Shown in pieces: positions 1 to 6,239 of a stretch of DNA of 38,221 bases; within the stretch, counting starts at the first letter, position 1; the number at the start of each line of letters is the position of its first letter. Source of the stretch: Spirochaetia bacterium (lineage in GTDB: Bacteria > Spirochaetota > Spirochaetia > Treponematales > Treponemataceae); NCBI GenBank assembly GCA_900769325.1, contig CAAGGF010000040.1, forward strand, positions 1-38,221, given 5' to 3'. A program made the position numbers and the translations under genes. The notes beneath the pieces are model-generated. The model was not told where the DNA came from. It did not search any database and saw only the letters and a list, made by a program, of their open reading frames with translations.

Positions 1-219
1 ATTAGTCATCGGTCTATAGCCGATTCCGTAATGGTGACTGATTTGTTTTTCTTTTATGAATTTAAGAATCTCGTCATCTTCAGGTTCGTCTTTTTGTTTC
101 AGAAAATCGTAGTAGTTTTTTCGGTTTATGTTTGCTATCCTGCAGTAAACTGTCAGTTTTCCTCCTGTTTTTTCGGCTGCACGCTTGATTGCCCTGCACC
201 GTTTTTTTTTGATACTTCG
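1..219 (-). CDS. IS3-family transposase OrfB, N-terminal part (continues off the window)
   Basis: Reading the minus strand from about 219 to base 1 gives an open frame containing KKKRCRAIKRAAEKTGG, TVYCRIANINRKNYYDFLKQ and then EKQISHHYGIGYRPMTN. The final block, H-x-YGxRR/P-like, is the region just before the rve (DDE integrase) domain of IS3 OrfB proteins. The catalytic DDE residues lie beyond the window edge. There is no good separate start codon. The frame is -1 relative to OrfA and overlaps it, so expression as an OrfAB fusion by frameshifting is expected. Confidence 0.85.
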
Positions 220-548
220 TCAATTTTAAGTCCACATTCTTCTGCAAGTGCTTCATAATATGCAAGCTTTTGCTTGAGATATTTTACCTGTTTTGCCAGA
301 TCCTTAGGATTTTCTTCTTCCTGTTCCATTGCTTCCTCGCCAATAAAATAATTCAGTTTTCCTTCTGAACTGATTTTAGCAATTTCAAGGCACTTTTTCA
401 CAAAATAATCTCTTGTCTGCATCCAGCCCCTGACGGTGGATTCTCCGACTCCATACTTTCTGGCTATCGCTTTTTTGCTCAGTTTCTTCACTTCATAATC
501 AAGAATTGCATTGATTCTTGTCTCGACTGGTACGCTTCCGCTTTCCAT
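153..548 (-). CDS. IS3-family transposase OrfA
   Basis: OrfA is the DNA-binding half of the two-frame IS3 transposase. The protein has an N-terminal helix-turn-helix (AIARKYGVGESTVRGW) that would bind the terminal repeats. A heptad-like helix follows around LAKQVKYLKQKLAYYEALAEE, the leucine zipper used for multimerisation. I chose the ATG at 548 because GGAGG lies at 554-558, five bases upstream; an in-frame GTG at 569 would place this site inside the gene. The frame ends at 153, after the OrfB frame has begun, and the last ~18 residues are overlap sequence. The fused transposase would be made by slipping at 202-210. Family assignment is firm; the subgroup is not. Confidence 0.88.
   Translation of the reverse strand: MESGSVPVETRINAILDYEVKKLSKKAIARKYGVGESTVRGWMQTRDYFVKKCLEIAKISSEGKLNYFIGEEAMEQEEENPKDLAKQVKYLKQKLAYYEALAEECGLKIDEVSKKNGAGQSSVQPKKQEEN
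202..210 (-). other. Slippery run for -1 programmed frameshift orfA/orfB
   Basis: The minus strand carries nine consecutive A residues here, with OrfA read as TCA AAA AAA AAC and OrfB as ATC AAA AAA AAA. Both frames are open across this point and the shift needed is -1. A-runs of the A-AAA-AAA kind are the usual frameshift sites of IS3 elements. The use of this run is inferred from frame geometry, not shown. Confidence 0.75.
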
Positions 549-621
549 TTTTACCTCCAAATCTGTCACCTTTTCGGCACCAGTCGATTTTAAATGTGTT
601 ACTTTTTAGGGGTGCAGATCA

Positions 622-701
622 TCTAGCTGTGCCGTGTCTTATCGGAGCCGCAGCAGCCCGGACTTCCGCGACAGCAACCTTGGTTTCCGTGTTGTGCGTT
701 C
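622..701 (+). repeat. DGR variable repeat (VR), truncated at its 5' side
   Basis: The segment aligns without gaps to 1331-1410 (offset 709). There are twelve mismatches, and eleven fall on adenines of the other copy: VR bases 626, 647, 649, 650, 653, 656, 661, 664, 665, 670 and 674. The twelfth is base 641 (A here, G in the TR). The last 23 bases, 679-701, contain no TR adenine and are identical, as expected for the 3' invariant region (IMH-like) used to start cDNA transfer. Homology stops at 702. Confidence 0.92.
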
Positions 702-714
702 CAGTTCTAAATAA
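622..714 (+). pseudogene. 3' remnant of DGR target gene, cut by the IS at 621
   Basis: The frame with codons starting at 628 reads CAVSYRSRSSPDFRDSNLGFRVVRSSSK and stops at 712-714. This is the C-terminal tip of a formylglycine-generating-enzyme-like C-type lectin domain, whose family signature ends with GFRVVR. In DGR target proteins this tip carries the diversified ligand-binding surface; TvpA of T. denticola is the known relative. The 5' side of the gene is separated by the IS. The RGGSW part that must precede residue C at 628 is not here; it may lie on the far side of the element, outside the window. The gene is broken unless the IS excises precisely. Confidence 0.85.
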
Positions 715-724
715 ATTTTTAAAA

Positions 725-737
725 AGCCCTATGGGCT
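725..737. other. Small hairpin just 3' of the VR
   Basis: AGCCC-TAT-GGGCT forms a 5-bp stem with a 3-base loop, 23 bases after the end of VR homology. Known DGRs often carry a short GC-rich hairpin or cruciform just after the VR that promotes retrohoming, so this may be one. Read on the minus strand it is followed by a run of T, so it could instead be a weak terminator for transcription coming from the right. Confidence 0.4.
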
Positions 738-808
738 AAAAAACAATTAACGGAACCGCCGGTGCCGCCTAAAGCGGCACATAAAGGCGGTGGAGAAAAT
801 TGTTTTTT
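738..808. terminator. Large nested inverted repeat, probable bidirectional terminator
   Basis: Three stem blocks are nested. The outer is A6CAATT (738-748) with AATTGT6 (798-808), the middle ACCGCC (755-760) with GGCGGT (786-791), and the inner GTGCCGC (762-768) with GCGGCAC (774-780) around a CTAAA loop. A T6 run closes the structure on each strand, so it can end transcription in both directions. It would separate the target gene from the following small gene. The GC-rich core differs from the AT-rich surroundings. A second hairpin, CCGCGC-GAA-GCGCGG, lies at 826-840. A role as a DGR cruciform is possible but it is ~40 bases beyond the VR. Confidence 0.65.
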
Positions 809-870
809 GAGGGAAATTTAAAATTCCGCGCGAAGCGCGGTCGAGAATAATTTTAATAAGGACACGACTT

Positions 871-1203
871 ATGGAAGAAAGATTTGAATTGGATGATAAT
901 TTGTCTGTTACAGTAAAAAGTGAGTCAGATGGTATTGAAACAAAATACAGATTTACTTTTACAGATGGTAATACAAAGCAAGAAGGCACAATATCAATTA
1001 CTGTAAATAATTTTGAGTCAGTTCCCTTTGATGATTATACAGCCCTTGATATTGCAGCAGAAAAAAGTTCAAAATCATTTGATGAGTTTTTTGCAACTTT
1101 AAAAGATGTTTCTAAAATTAGCGATTATAAAAATATTGCAAAATTCTTACCAATTGCCATAACAGAATTTAGGGATATGCAAAAAAGAAAATCAAAAAAA
1201 TAA
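871..1203 (+). CDS. Hypothetical protein between VR and TR (110 aa)
   Basis: I do not recognise this small acidic protein. The first ~50 residues alternate in a beta-strand manner (LSVTVKSESD, YRFTFTDG, GTISITVNNF). The rest looks helical (SFDEFFATLKDVSKI, FLPIAITEFRDMQKRKSKK) and ends in a basic tail. There is no signal peptide or membrane segment. AAGG at 858-861 serves as a ribosome site for the ATG at 871. Its place between variable and template repeats is where many DGRs carry the accessory gene avd. Avd, however, is a basic four-helix protein, and this one has a beta N-terminus, so I do not call it Avd. Position alone suggests a link with the retroelement. It could equally be an unrelated passenger. 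Confidence 0.6.
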   Translation: MEERFELDDNLSVTVKSESDGIETKYRFTFTDGNTKQEGTISITVNNFESVPFDDYTALDIAAEKSSKSFDEFFATLKDVSKISDYKNIAKFLPIAITEFRDMQKRKSKK

Positions 1204-1282
1204 TTTTAAAAGGCAGTCCGAATAAAAAGGTGCAGACCGGCGCGTCTTCCGGTTCTAACCGCGTCAAAGTCGCAGAGCTTAA

Positions 1283-1303
1283 CAAGTTTTTTATAAAAAC
1301 TTG
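1283..1303 (+). repeat. Perfect 9-bp hairpin directly before the TR
   Basis: CAAGTTTTT (1283-1291) pairs with AAAAACTTG (1295-1303) around a TAT loop. It ends at the base before the CGC codon that opens the RGGSW block of the template repeat. It may be a structural element of the DGR template RNA or part of a small insertion in the TR. Confidence 0.6.
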
Positions 1304-1410
1304 CGCGGTGGCTCTTGGAACAACAATGCTTCTAACTGTGCCGTGTCTTGTCGGAACAACAACAACCCGAACAACCGCAACAACAACCTTGGTTTCCGTG
1401 TTGTGCGTTC
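1304..1410 (+). repeat. DGR template repeat (TR)
   Basis: The frame starting at 1304 decodes as RGGSWNNNASNCAVSCRN, then NNNPNNRNNNLGFRVVRS, with the AAC-rich codons typical of DGR templates; adenine mutation of AAC can give many residues but no stop codon. That frame is closed just upstream (TAA at 1280), so the copy is non-coding, as a template should be. The frame of 1230-1268 decodes as TGASSGSNRVK, which resembles the family sequence normally preceding RGGSW, so the repeat may once have begun near 1230. A reverse transcriptase using this RNA would mutate its adenines and replace the VR. None is encoded in the ~780 bases that follow. Confidence 0.9.
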
Positions 1411-1483
1411 GGCCAAATAATAAAAAATACTGTTGCTTTAAAAGACCTGTAAACTGTTAATAAAAAGTACCGCAACAACTTTT

Positions 1484-1528
1484 AATCAGAATATTCGGAA
1501 TTTTTATTCTGGGTATTCTGATTTTTTT
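1484..1528 (+). terminator. Rho-independent terminator after the TR
   Basis: AATCAGAATA (1484-1493) pairs perfectly with TATTCTGATT (1514-1523), followed by five more T. It would end the transcript that contains the template repeat, 73 bases beyond the TR. Confidence 0.75.
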
Positions 1529-1615
1529 GTTTTCTCTGGTGTGTGGAACTTGCCGTGAAACTGTCGTCATGTTGAATTCGATTTCTTTTCCCTGTCATGC
1601 TGGACTTTACATTGT

Positions 1616-2031
1616 GTGTCATGCTGAACTTGTTTACGCCACAAGGGCGTTTGCCTTAAGGAATTTATTTAACGCAGCACTCGCGTGCCTGGGGCATCAG
1701 CATCTCTTTAGCGGTTGTAAAGACCTATTACTGGGATTCCGAAACAAGTTCGGAATGACGCTGGCGGTTGGAATGACAAACTTGTGTCATGCTGAACTTG
1801 TTTACGCATCCCACTGACGGTTGTAAAGACCTATTAATGAGATTCCGAAACGAGTTCGGAATGACGGAGAGGGGCGTCTGGAATGACAAACTTGTGTCAT
1901 GCTGAACTCGTTTACGCCACAAGGGCGTTTGCCTTAAGGAATTTATTTAACGCAGCACTCGCGTGCCTGGGGCATCAGCATCCCCCTAACGGTTGTAAAG
2001 ACCTATAAATGAGATTCCGAAACGAGTTTGA
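1616..2031. repeat. Cluster of three long palindromic intergenic repeats
   Basis: The 1529-2191 stretch holds no gene I can support. It contains three copies of a unit that starts GTGTCATGCTGAACT and ends with GATTCCGAAAC-AGTT(CGGAATGAC). They lie at about 1616-1758, 1784-1865 (a shorter copy lacking the middle) and 1894-2031 (3' end altered). The block 1632-1704 is repeated identically at 1910-1982. The 3' part is itself a hairpin, ATTCCGAA/TTCGGAAT around five bases. The unit ends are imperfect inverted copies of one another, as in REP-like or MITE-like elements. The internal open frames are not genes. Confidence 0.8.
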
Positions 2032-2150
2032 TGAAACTATATTTATCCGTAAAACCTTCGTATTCATTTTTTTTAGATTGCCATTTACATCGTTCTTAAA
2101 TAATTCTAATTTCCGTGCAATTTTTTTCTTTTATTTTCTAAAATCCGTGA

Positions 2151-2187
2151 TATATTATAAATAGTGTTTTGTAGGAGATTTTGGAGG
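2151..2187 (+). promoter_or_regulatory. -10 region and strong ribosome site of the lipoprotein gene
   Basis: TATATTATAA at 2151-2160 is a good -10 candidate, and GGAGG at 2183-2187 sits four bases before the ATG at 2192. No clear -35 box is visible. Confidence 0.5.
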
Positions 2188-2191
2188 ATTT

Positions 2192-2935
2192 ATGAAAAAT
2201 AAATTATTCTGCGGATTGTGTGTTTTATTTCTGCTTTTTTTATCAGGCTGTAAACAGAACAGGCAGGTTATGCGGCTTCAGAAGCTTGAAGAAGGCGTTT
2301 CTTCTCCTACCACAATTGAAGAATTAAAAGACGCAATTTCAAAATACGAAAGCCGCGTTCAGGATATTCAGCTTGCACAGACTCAGGTCGGTATATGGTA
2401 TAAAATTCTTGGAACGCGTTATGTCGATAATAAAATGTACGGAGAGGCTCTTGACTGTTTTAAAAAAGCACTCGAATTCTATCCTGACAACCAGAACATT
2501 CATTATTATGTAGGTCTTTGTGCTGGATATATGGCAAAAGCGTCTTATGATTTTGAAGGAACGGGATTCAATAGTCGCCGGGAAAATTATTTAAGGCTTT
2601 CCGAACAGGCGTATTTGACTGCAATTCAGATTGAAAACCGCTATGCAAGGGCTTTGTACGCACTTGGTGTTCTTTATACATTCGGTTCCCAGCCTGGCGA
2701 AGTCGGTTTAAATGAGCCTGAAAAAGCAATTCCTTATCTTGAAAGATATCTTACAATAGAAACAAAAGATGTTCAGGGAATGTTTGTTCTTGCAAGGGCA
2801 TATTATTCGGTTTATGAATTTCAGAAAGCCTGTGACATGTACGATAAAATTATTTCAACGACAAAATCTTCTCAATTAAAATCTCAGGCACAGGATTTAA
2901 AACAGGTAGTTTTGGGTGCAATGGATGAATTTTAG
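2192..2935 (+). CDS. TPR-repeat lipoprotein
   Basis: The first ~20 residues form a lipoprotein signal peptide (FCGLCVLFLLFLSGC), with lipobox LSGC and Cys20 as the expected lipidated residue. The rest is helical tetratricopeptide-like sequence, for example GEALDCFKKALEFYPDNQNIHYYVG, then RYARALYALGVLYTFG, KAIPYLERYLTIETKDVQ and FQKACDMYDKIIS. It is probably a membrane-anchored, protein-binding scaffold facing the periplasm. It starts after a non-coding stretch with its own -10 and strong ribosome site. Its 3' end overlaps the start of dprA, so the two are probably translated together. The partner is unknown. Confidence 0.85.
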   Translation: MKNKLFCGLCVLFLLFLSGCKQNRQVMRLQKLEEGVSSPTTIEELKDAISKYESRVQDIQLAQTQVGIWYKILGTRYVDNKMYGEALDCFKKALEFYPDNQNIHYYVGLCAGYMAKASYDFEGTGFNSRRENYLRLSEQAYLTAIQIENRYARALYALGVLYTFGSQPGEVGLNEPEKAIPYLERYLTIETKDVQGMFVLARAYYSVYEFQKACDMYDKIISTTKSSQLKSQAQDLKQVVLGAMDEF

Positions 2936-3959
2936 GGATTGTGATGAACTTTTGTTGATTTCCATCGGCCGGATAACTTTTCTTTCTGTTGCAGAAAAAA
3001 TAATGCTTTTAAATTCTGTTTCAGATCCGTCTATTCTTTCAGAATTAAAAAAAGAGGATTTCGTTTCGCTTTTTAAAAGAAATATTTCGGCTTACTGGAA
3101 CGGTCATGAAAATCTTCTTGCGGCAAAAAAAGAACTTTCTATTTTAAAAGCAAAGGGAATAAAATATCTTTTATATGATGAAAAAGATTATCCTTTTCTT
3201 TTAAGGCAGATTTCAAATGCTCCTTTTATTCTGTTTTACCGCGGAAACATAAATGCTCTTAAAAAAAGGACTGTTTCTGTTGTAGGAACAAGAATGGTTT
3301 CTCCGGAAGCAAAAAAAGCGGCTTATGAGTTTTCGTATGAGGCTTCAAAAAACGGTTATGCGGTTGTCTCTGGGCTTGCTTATGGAATAGACTGTATTTC
3401 TCATAGCGGGGCAGTTGATGCTGTCTTTGATGCAGATGAAAATTCTTTATTGCCGGGCGGAACTGTGGCTGTTTTACCGTGTGGTTGTGAATCTGTCGTT
3501 CCTAAGGGAAACATCCGGCTTGCTGAAAAGATTTTAAAAACAGGCGGCTGTCTTTTAAGTGAATATGTTCCCGGCATTCAGGCAGAGGCATGGAGGTTTG
3601 TTCAGCGAAACAGAATTATTGCAGCTTTGTCCCACTCAGTTGTTGTAATTCAGGCTCCTCCCGGAAGCGGTTCTTTGATTACTGCAGATTATGCACTTGA
3701 ATACGGGCGGGATGTAATTTTTCATGAAGCGGCGTTTTCAGAGAATTCCATGCAGATTTCAAAAATTGTAATGGAAAAAAAGACGAAAATTCGCGAGAAA
3801 AAACTTAAGGCATTTTCGCTTAATTCTGCTGAAAAATTTGTTTTTGAAGGTGCACCGGTTATAAAAAATTTTCAAGATTATGAAAGGTGTCTTGAAGAAA
3901 TTCCCGGTATTCGCAATAATAAAGAAATTCAGTATGAATTATTCAGTGATGTTTGCTGA
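2916..3959 (+). CDS. dprA: DNA processing protein DprA/Smf
   Basis: DprA binds single-stranded DNA and loads RecA during natural transformation. The Rossmann-like core is clear: VSVVGTRMVSP, VVSGLAYGIDCISHSGAVDA, GGTVAVLPCG, GGCLLSEYVPG, QRNRIIAALSHSVVVIQAPPGSGSLITADYALEYGRDV. The start is either GTG 2916 or ATG 2925; both overlap the lipoprotein stop at 2935, which implies translational coupling. Two features are unusual: a charged stretch (FDADENSLLP) precedes GGTVAVL, and the usual AVPG after GRxV is replaced by FHEAAF. The C-terminal ~70 residues are basic and not clearly the winged-helix domain of other DprA. The order dprA-topA is shared with Bacillus and with T. pallidum. Confidence 0.92.
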   Translation: MQWMNFRDCDELLLISIGRITFLSVAEKIMLLNSVSDPSILSELKKEDFVSLFKRNISAYWNGHENLLAAKKELSILKAKGIKYLLYDEKDYPFLLRQISNAPFILFYRGNINALKKRTVSVVGTRMVSPEAKKAAYEFSYEASKNGYAVVSGLAYGIDCISHSGAVDAVFDADENSLLPGGTVAVLPCGCESVVPKGNIRLAEKILKTGGCLLSEYVPGIQAEAWRFVQRNRIIAALSHSVVVIQAPPGSGSLITADYALEYGRDVIFHEAAFSENSMQISKIVMEKKTKIREKKLKAFSLNSAEKFVFEGAPVIKNFQDYERCLEEIPGIRNNKEIQYELFSDVC

Positions 3960-4053
3960 AAAAATTTATAATTTCATTTTAATTGTTCTGTAAAAGCGGG
4001 TAAGTAAAAAAAATGCCCATAAGATAACTTAAAATAAAACTGTAGGTGTTGAA

Positions 4054-6189
4054 ATGGCTGAAAAAAAATCATCAACAAAAAAATCAAAGACTATCGAAAC
4101 ATTGATTATCGTTGAGTCTCCTCCAAAGGCACAGTCAATCGAAGGATATTTAGGTCCGGGTTATACTGTAAAAGCTTCTGTAGGTCATTTAATCGATTTA
4201 CCAAAGTCACGACTTGGGATTGATGTTGATAATAATTTTGAGCCTGAATACATTACTTGTCGCGGAAAAGCAAAAATTTTAAAAGAACTTCAAAAAGATG
4301 CAAAAAAATCAAAAACTGTCCTGCTTGCATCCGACCCTGACCGTGAAGGAGAGGCAATTGCGTGGCATTTGAACAATGTTTTAAAAGATAAAACTGATGC
4401 AAAAATCAGCCGGATTGTATTTCATGAAATTACGGCCGGTGCAATAAAAGAAGCAGTTCAGCATCCTGGTGAAATCGATGAGTCAAAGGTGAATGCACAG
4501 AAGGCTCGTCGCGTGCTTGACCGGCTTGTAGGTTACAATCTTAGTCCGCTTTTGTGGAGCAAGGTAAAAAACGGTCTTTCTGCCGGCCGCGTACAGTCGG
4601 TTGCCCTTCGCCTTATTTGCGAGCGAGAAGAAGAGGTGGAAAATTTTCTGCCTGAAGAATACTGGACGCTTGATGCAGCTTTTTCAAAAGGTCGTTCAGA
4701 GTTTAAAGCTCAGCTTGTAAGTTATAAGGGTGAAAAACCTGATTTTAAAAATATTGAACCTGTTAATTCTATCATCGAAAAAATCAAAAATTCGGAGTGC
4801 ACGGTTTCTTCTGTAAAATCAACAGAAAAAACTGTAAGACCTAAACCGCCTTTTACAACTTCAACTCTTCAGCAGGTTGCGGCAACAAGGCTTGGCTTTA
4901 CTTCAAGAAAAACTATGCAGATTGCACAGCAGCTTTATGAAGGTATAAATATCGGTGCACACCGAACAGGTCTTATCACTTATATGCGAACTGACTCGGT
5001 TAGAATTTCAGATACTGCACTTGAAAATGTAAGAAAATGGATTTCATCAAATTATCCTGAAAATCTTCCTGAAAAACCGATTTTTTACAGTGTTGAAAAA
5101 GACGCTCAGGATGCTCATGAAGGTATCAGACCGACTTACATAGAATATACTCCGGACAGCATAAAGGATTCTCTTTCGCGCGATCAGTTAAAGCTTTATT
5201 CTATTATTTGGGAACGATTTGTTTCAAGTCAGATGACAAACGCAAAAACTACAACTGTAAGCGTTGAACTTTCAGTAGAAGATGCTTTATTCAGGGCGAG
5301 TGCGAGCAAGGTTACAGAAAAAGGTTTTTACAATGTAATAAAACTTCTTTCTTCTCGAGAAGATAAAACAGGAAATTTTCCTTCATTAAAACAGGGTGAA
5401 ACTCTTCAATTAAAAGAATTTTATCCTGAACAGCATTTTACGCAAGGTCCTGCCCGCTATAACGATGCTACGATTGTTGCAACATTAAAAGAAAAAGGTC
5501 TTGCCCGTCCTTCAACTTATGTAGCTACAATTGATAAGTTGTTTGATCGTTATTATGTAACAAGAAACAACAAGCAGATTGTTCCGACTCAACTTGGAAA
5601 AATTATCTGTAAAATTCTTGTTGAATCTTTCCCGGAAGTTATAAACGAACATTTTACAGCAGAAGTCGAAAATAATCTTGATAAAGTGGAACAGAATGAA
5701 CTTGTATGGAACACGATGATTGCTGATTTCTTTACTCCGTTCAAGAAACGGGTTGATGAGGTAATGCAATCTGTTGCAAGTGTAAAAGGGTCTCTTGATG
5801 AGCCTACAGATAAAATCTGTGAAAAATGCGGAAAGCCTATGATGAAAAAATTAGGAAGATTTGGATTTTTCCTTGCATGTTCAGGCTTTCCGGAATGTCA
5901 CAATACAAAATCAATTCCGCTTGCAAAATGTCCTGTAAAAGGCTGTAACGGAGAAATCGTTGCAAGAAAAACAAAAGGACGCGGAAAAGAATTTTACGGC
6001 TGTACAAATTATCCTGAATGCAGTTTCATAAGCCATTTTAAACCGATTGACCAGTATTGTCCTAAGTGCGGCTGGTTTCTTGTTGAAAAATTTGATAAGA
6101 AAAACGGTTCGTATAAATCGTGCATAAATCCTGACTGCGATTACTTGCATTCTGCCGATGAAGAGCCTTCTCCTTTACCAGAATCATAA
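4054..6189 (+). CDS. topA: DNA topoisomerase I
   Basis: This type IA topoisomerase relaxes negative supercoils through a transient 5'-phosphotyrosine break. The Toprim domain is at the N-terminus, with IVESPPKAQSIEGYLG and the acidic SDPDREGEAIAWHL. The catalytic tyrosine is Tyr310 in LITYMRTDS. GLSAGRVQSVALRLIC is also conserved. The C-terminus carries three four-cysteine zinc ribbons, beginning CEKCGKPMMKK, CPVKGCNGEIV and CPKCGWFLVEK, usual for bacterial TopA. The N-terminal MAEKKSSTKKSK extension is basic. AGGTG upstream of the ATG is the ribosome site. At 711 residues it has normal length. Confidence 0.97.
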   Translation: MAEKKSSTKKSKTIETLIIVESPPKAQSIEGYLGPGYTVKASVGHLIDLPKSRLGIDVDNNFEPEYITCRGKAKILKELQKDAKKSKTVLLASDPDREGEAIAWHLNNVLKDKTDAKISRIVFHEITAGAIKEAVQHPGEIDESKVNAQKARRVLDRLVGYNLSPLLWSKVKNGLSAGRVQSVALRLICEREEEVENFLPEEYWTLDAAFSKGRSEFKAQLVSYKGEKPDFKNIEPVNSIIEKIKNSECTVSSVKSTEKTVRPKPPFTTSTLQQVAATRLGFTSRKTMQIAQQLYEGINIGAHRTGLITYMRTDSVRISDTALENVRKWISSNYPENLPEKPIFYSVEKDAQDAHEGIRPTYIEYTPDSIKDSLSRDQLKLYSIIWERFVSSQMTNAKTTTVSVELSVEDALFRASASKVTEKGFYNVIKLLSSREDKTGNFPSLKQGETLQLKEFYPEQHFTQGPARYNDATIVATLKEKGLARPSTYVATIDKLFDRYYVTRNNKQIVPTQLGKIICKILVESFPEVINEHFTAEVENNLDKVEQNELVWNTMIADFFTPFKKRVDEVMQSVASVKGSLDEPTDKICEKCGKPMMKKLGRFGFFLACSGFPECHNTKSIPLAKCPVKGCNGEIVARKTKGRGKEFYGCTNYPECSFISHFKPIDQYCPKCGWFLVEKFDKKNGSYKSCINPDCDYLHSADEEPSPLPES

Positions 6190-6239
6190 TGATTTTTTTA
6201 CTTTAAAATTTTAGAATAAAAATCGGGGGCAGGTAAAAG

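Larger units (their letters stand above)
1..621 (-). mobile_element. IS3-family insertion sequence, partial (left part, cut by window edge)
   Basis: The element reads on the minus strand. Its outer end is at base 621, where the minus strand begins TGATCTGCACCCC, the TG-start and CTGCACCC core usual for IS3-family terminal repeats (IS150-like). Inside it are orfA and the start of orfB joined by a -1 slippery site. The exact end at 621 is fixed independently: from base 622 onward the DNA aligns without gaps to the template repeat at 1331, while bases before 622 do not. The other terminus and the target-site duplication lie beyond base 1. It therefore sits inside the variable repeat of a DGR target gene. 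Confidence 0.9.

Noticed and set aside
518..739. Plus-strand open frame crossing the IS end and the VR
   Set aside because: It crosses the IS/target junction at 621 and uses a frame shifted from the true VR frame.
1230..1460. Open frame of 76 codons covering the template repeat
   Set aside because: It is a different frame from the RGGSW...GFRVV frame; its apparent protein is a by-product of the AAC-rich template, which is expected to be non-coding.
1527..1922. Open frames on both strands in the 1.5-1.9 kb region
   Set aside because: They lie wholly in the palindromic repeat cluster, repeat themselves with the repeats, and have no ribosome sites or family similarity.
1616..2031. Possible CRISPR array
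   Set aside because: The units are long, unequal and palindromic, with no regular short repeats or unique spacers, and there are no cas genes.
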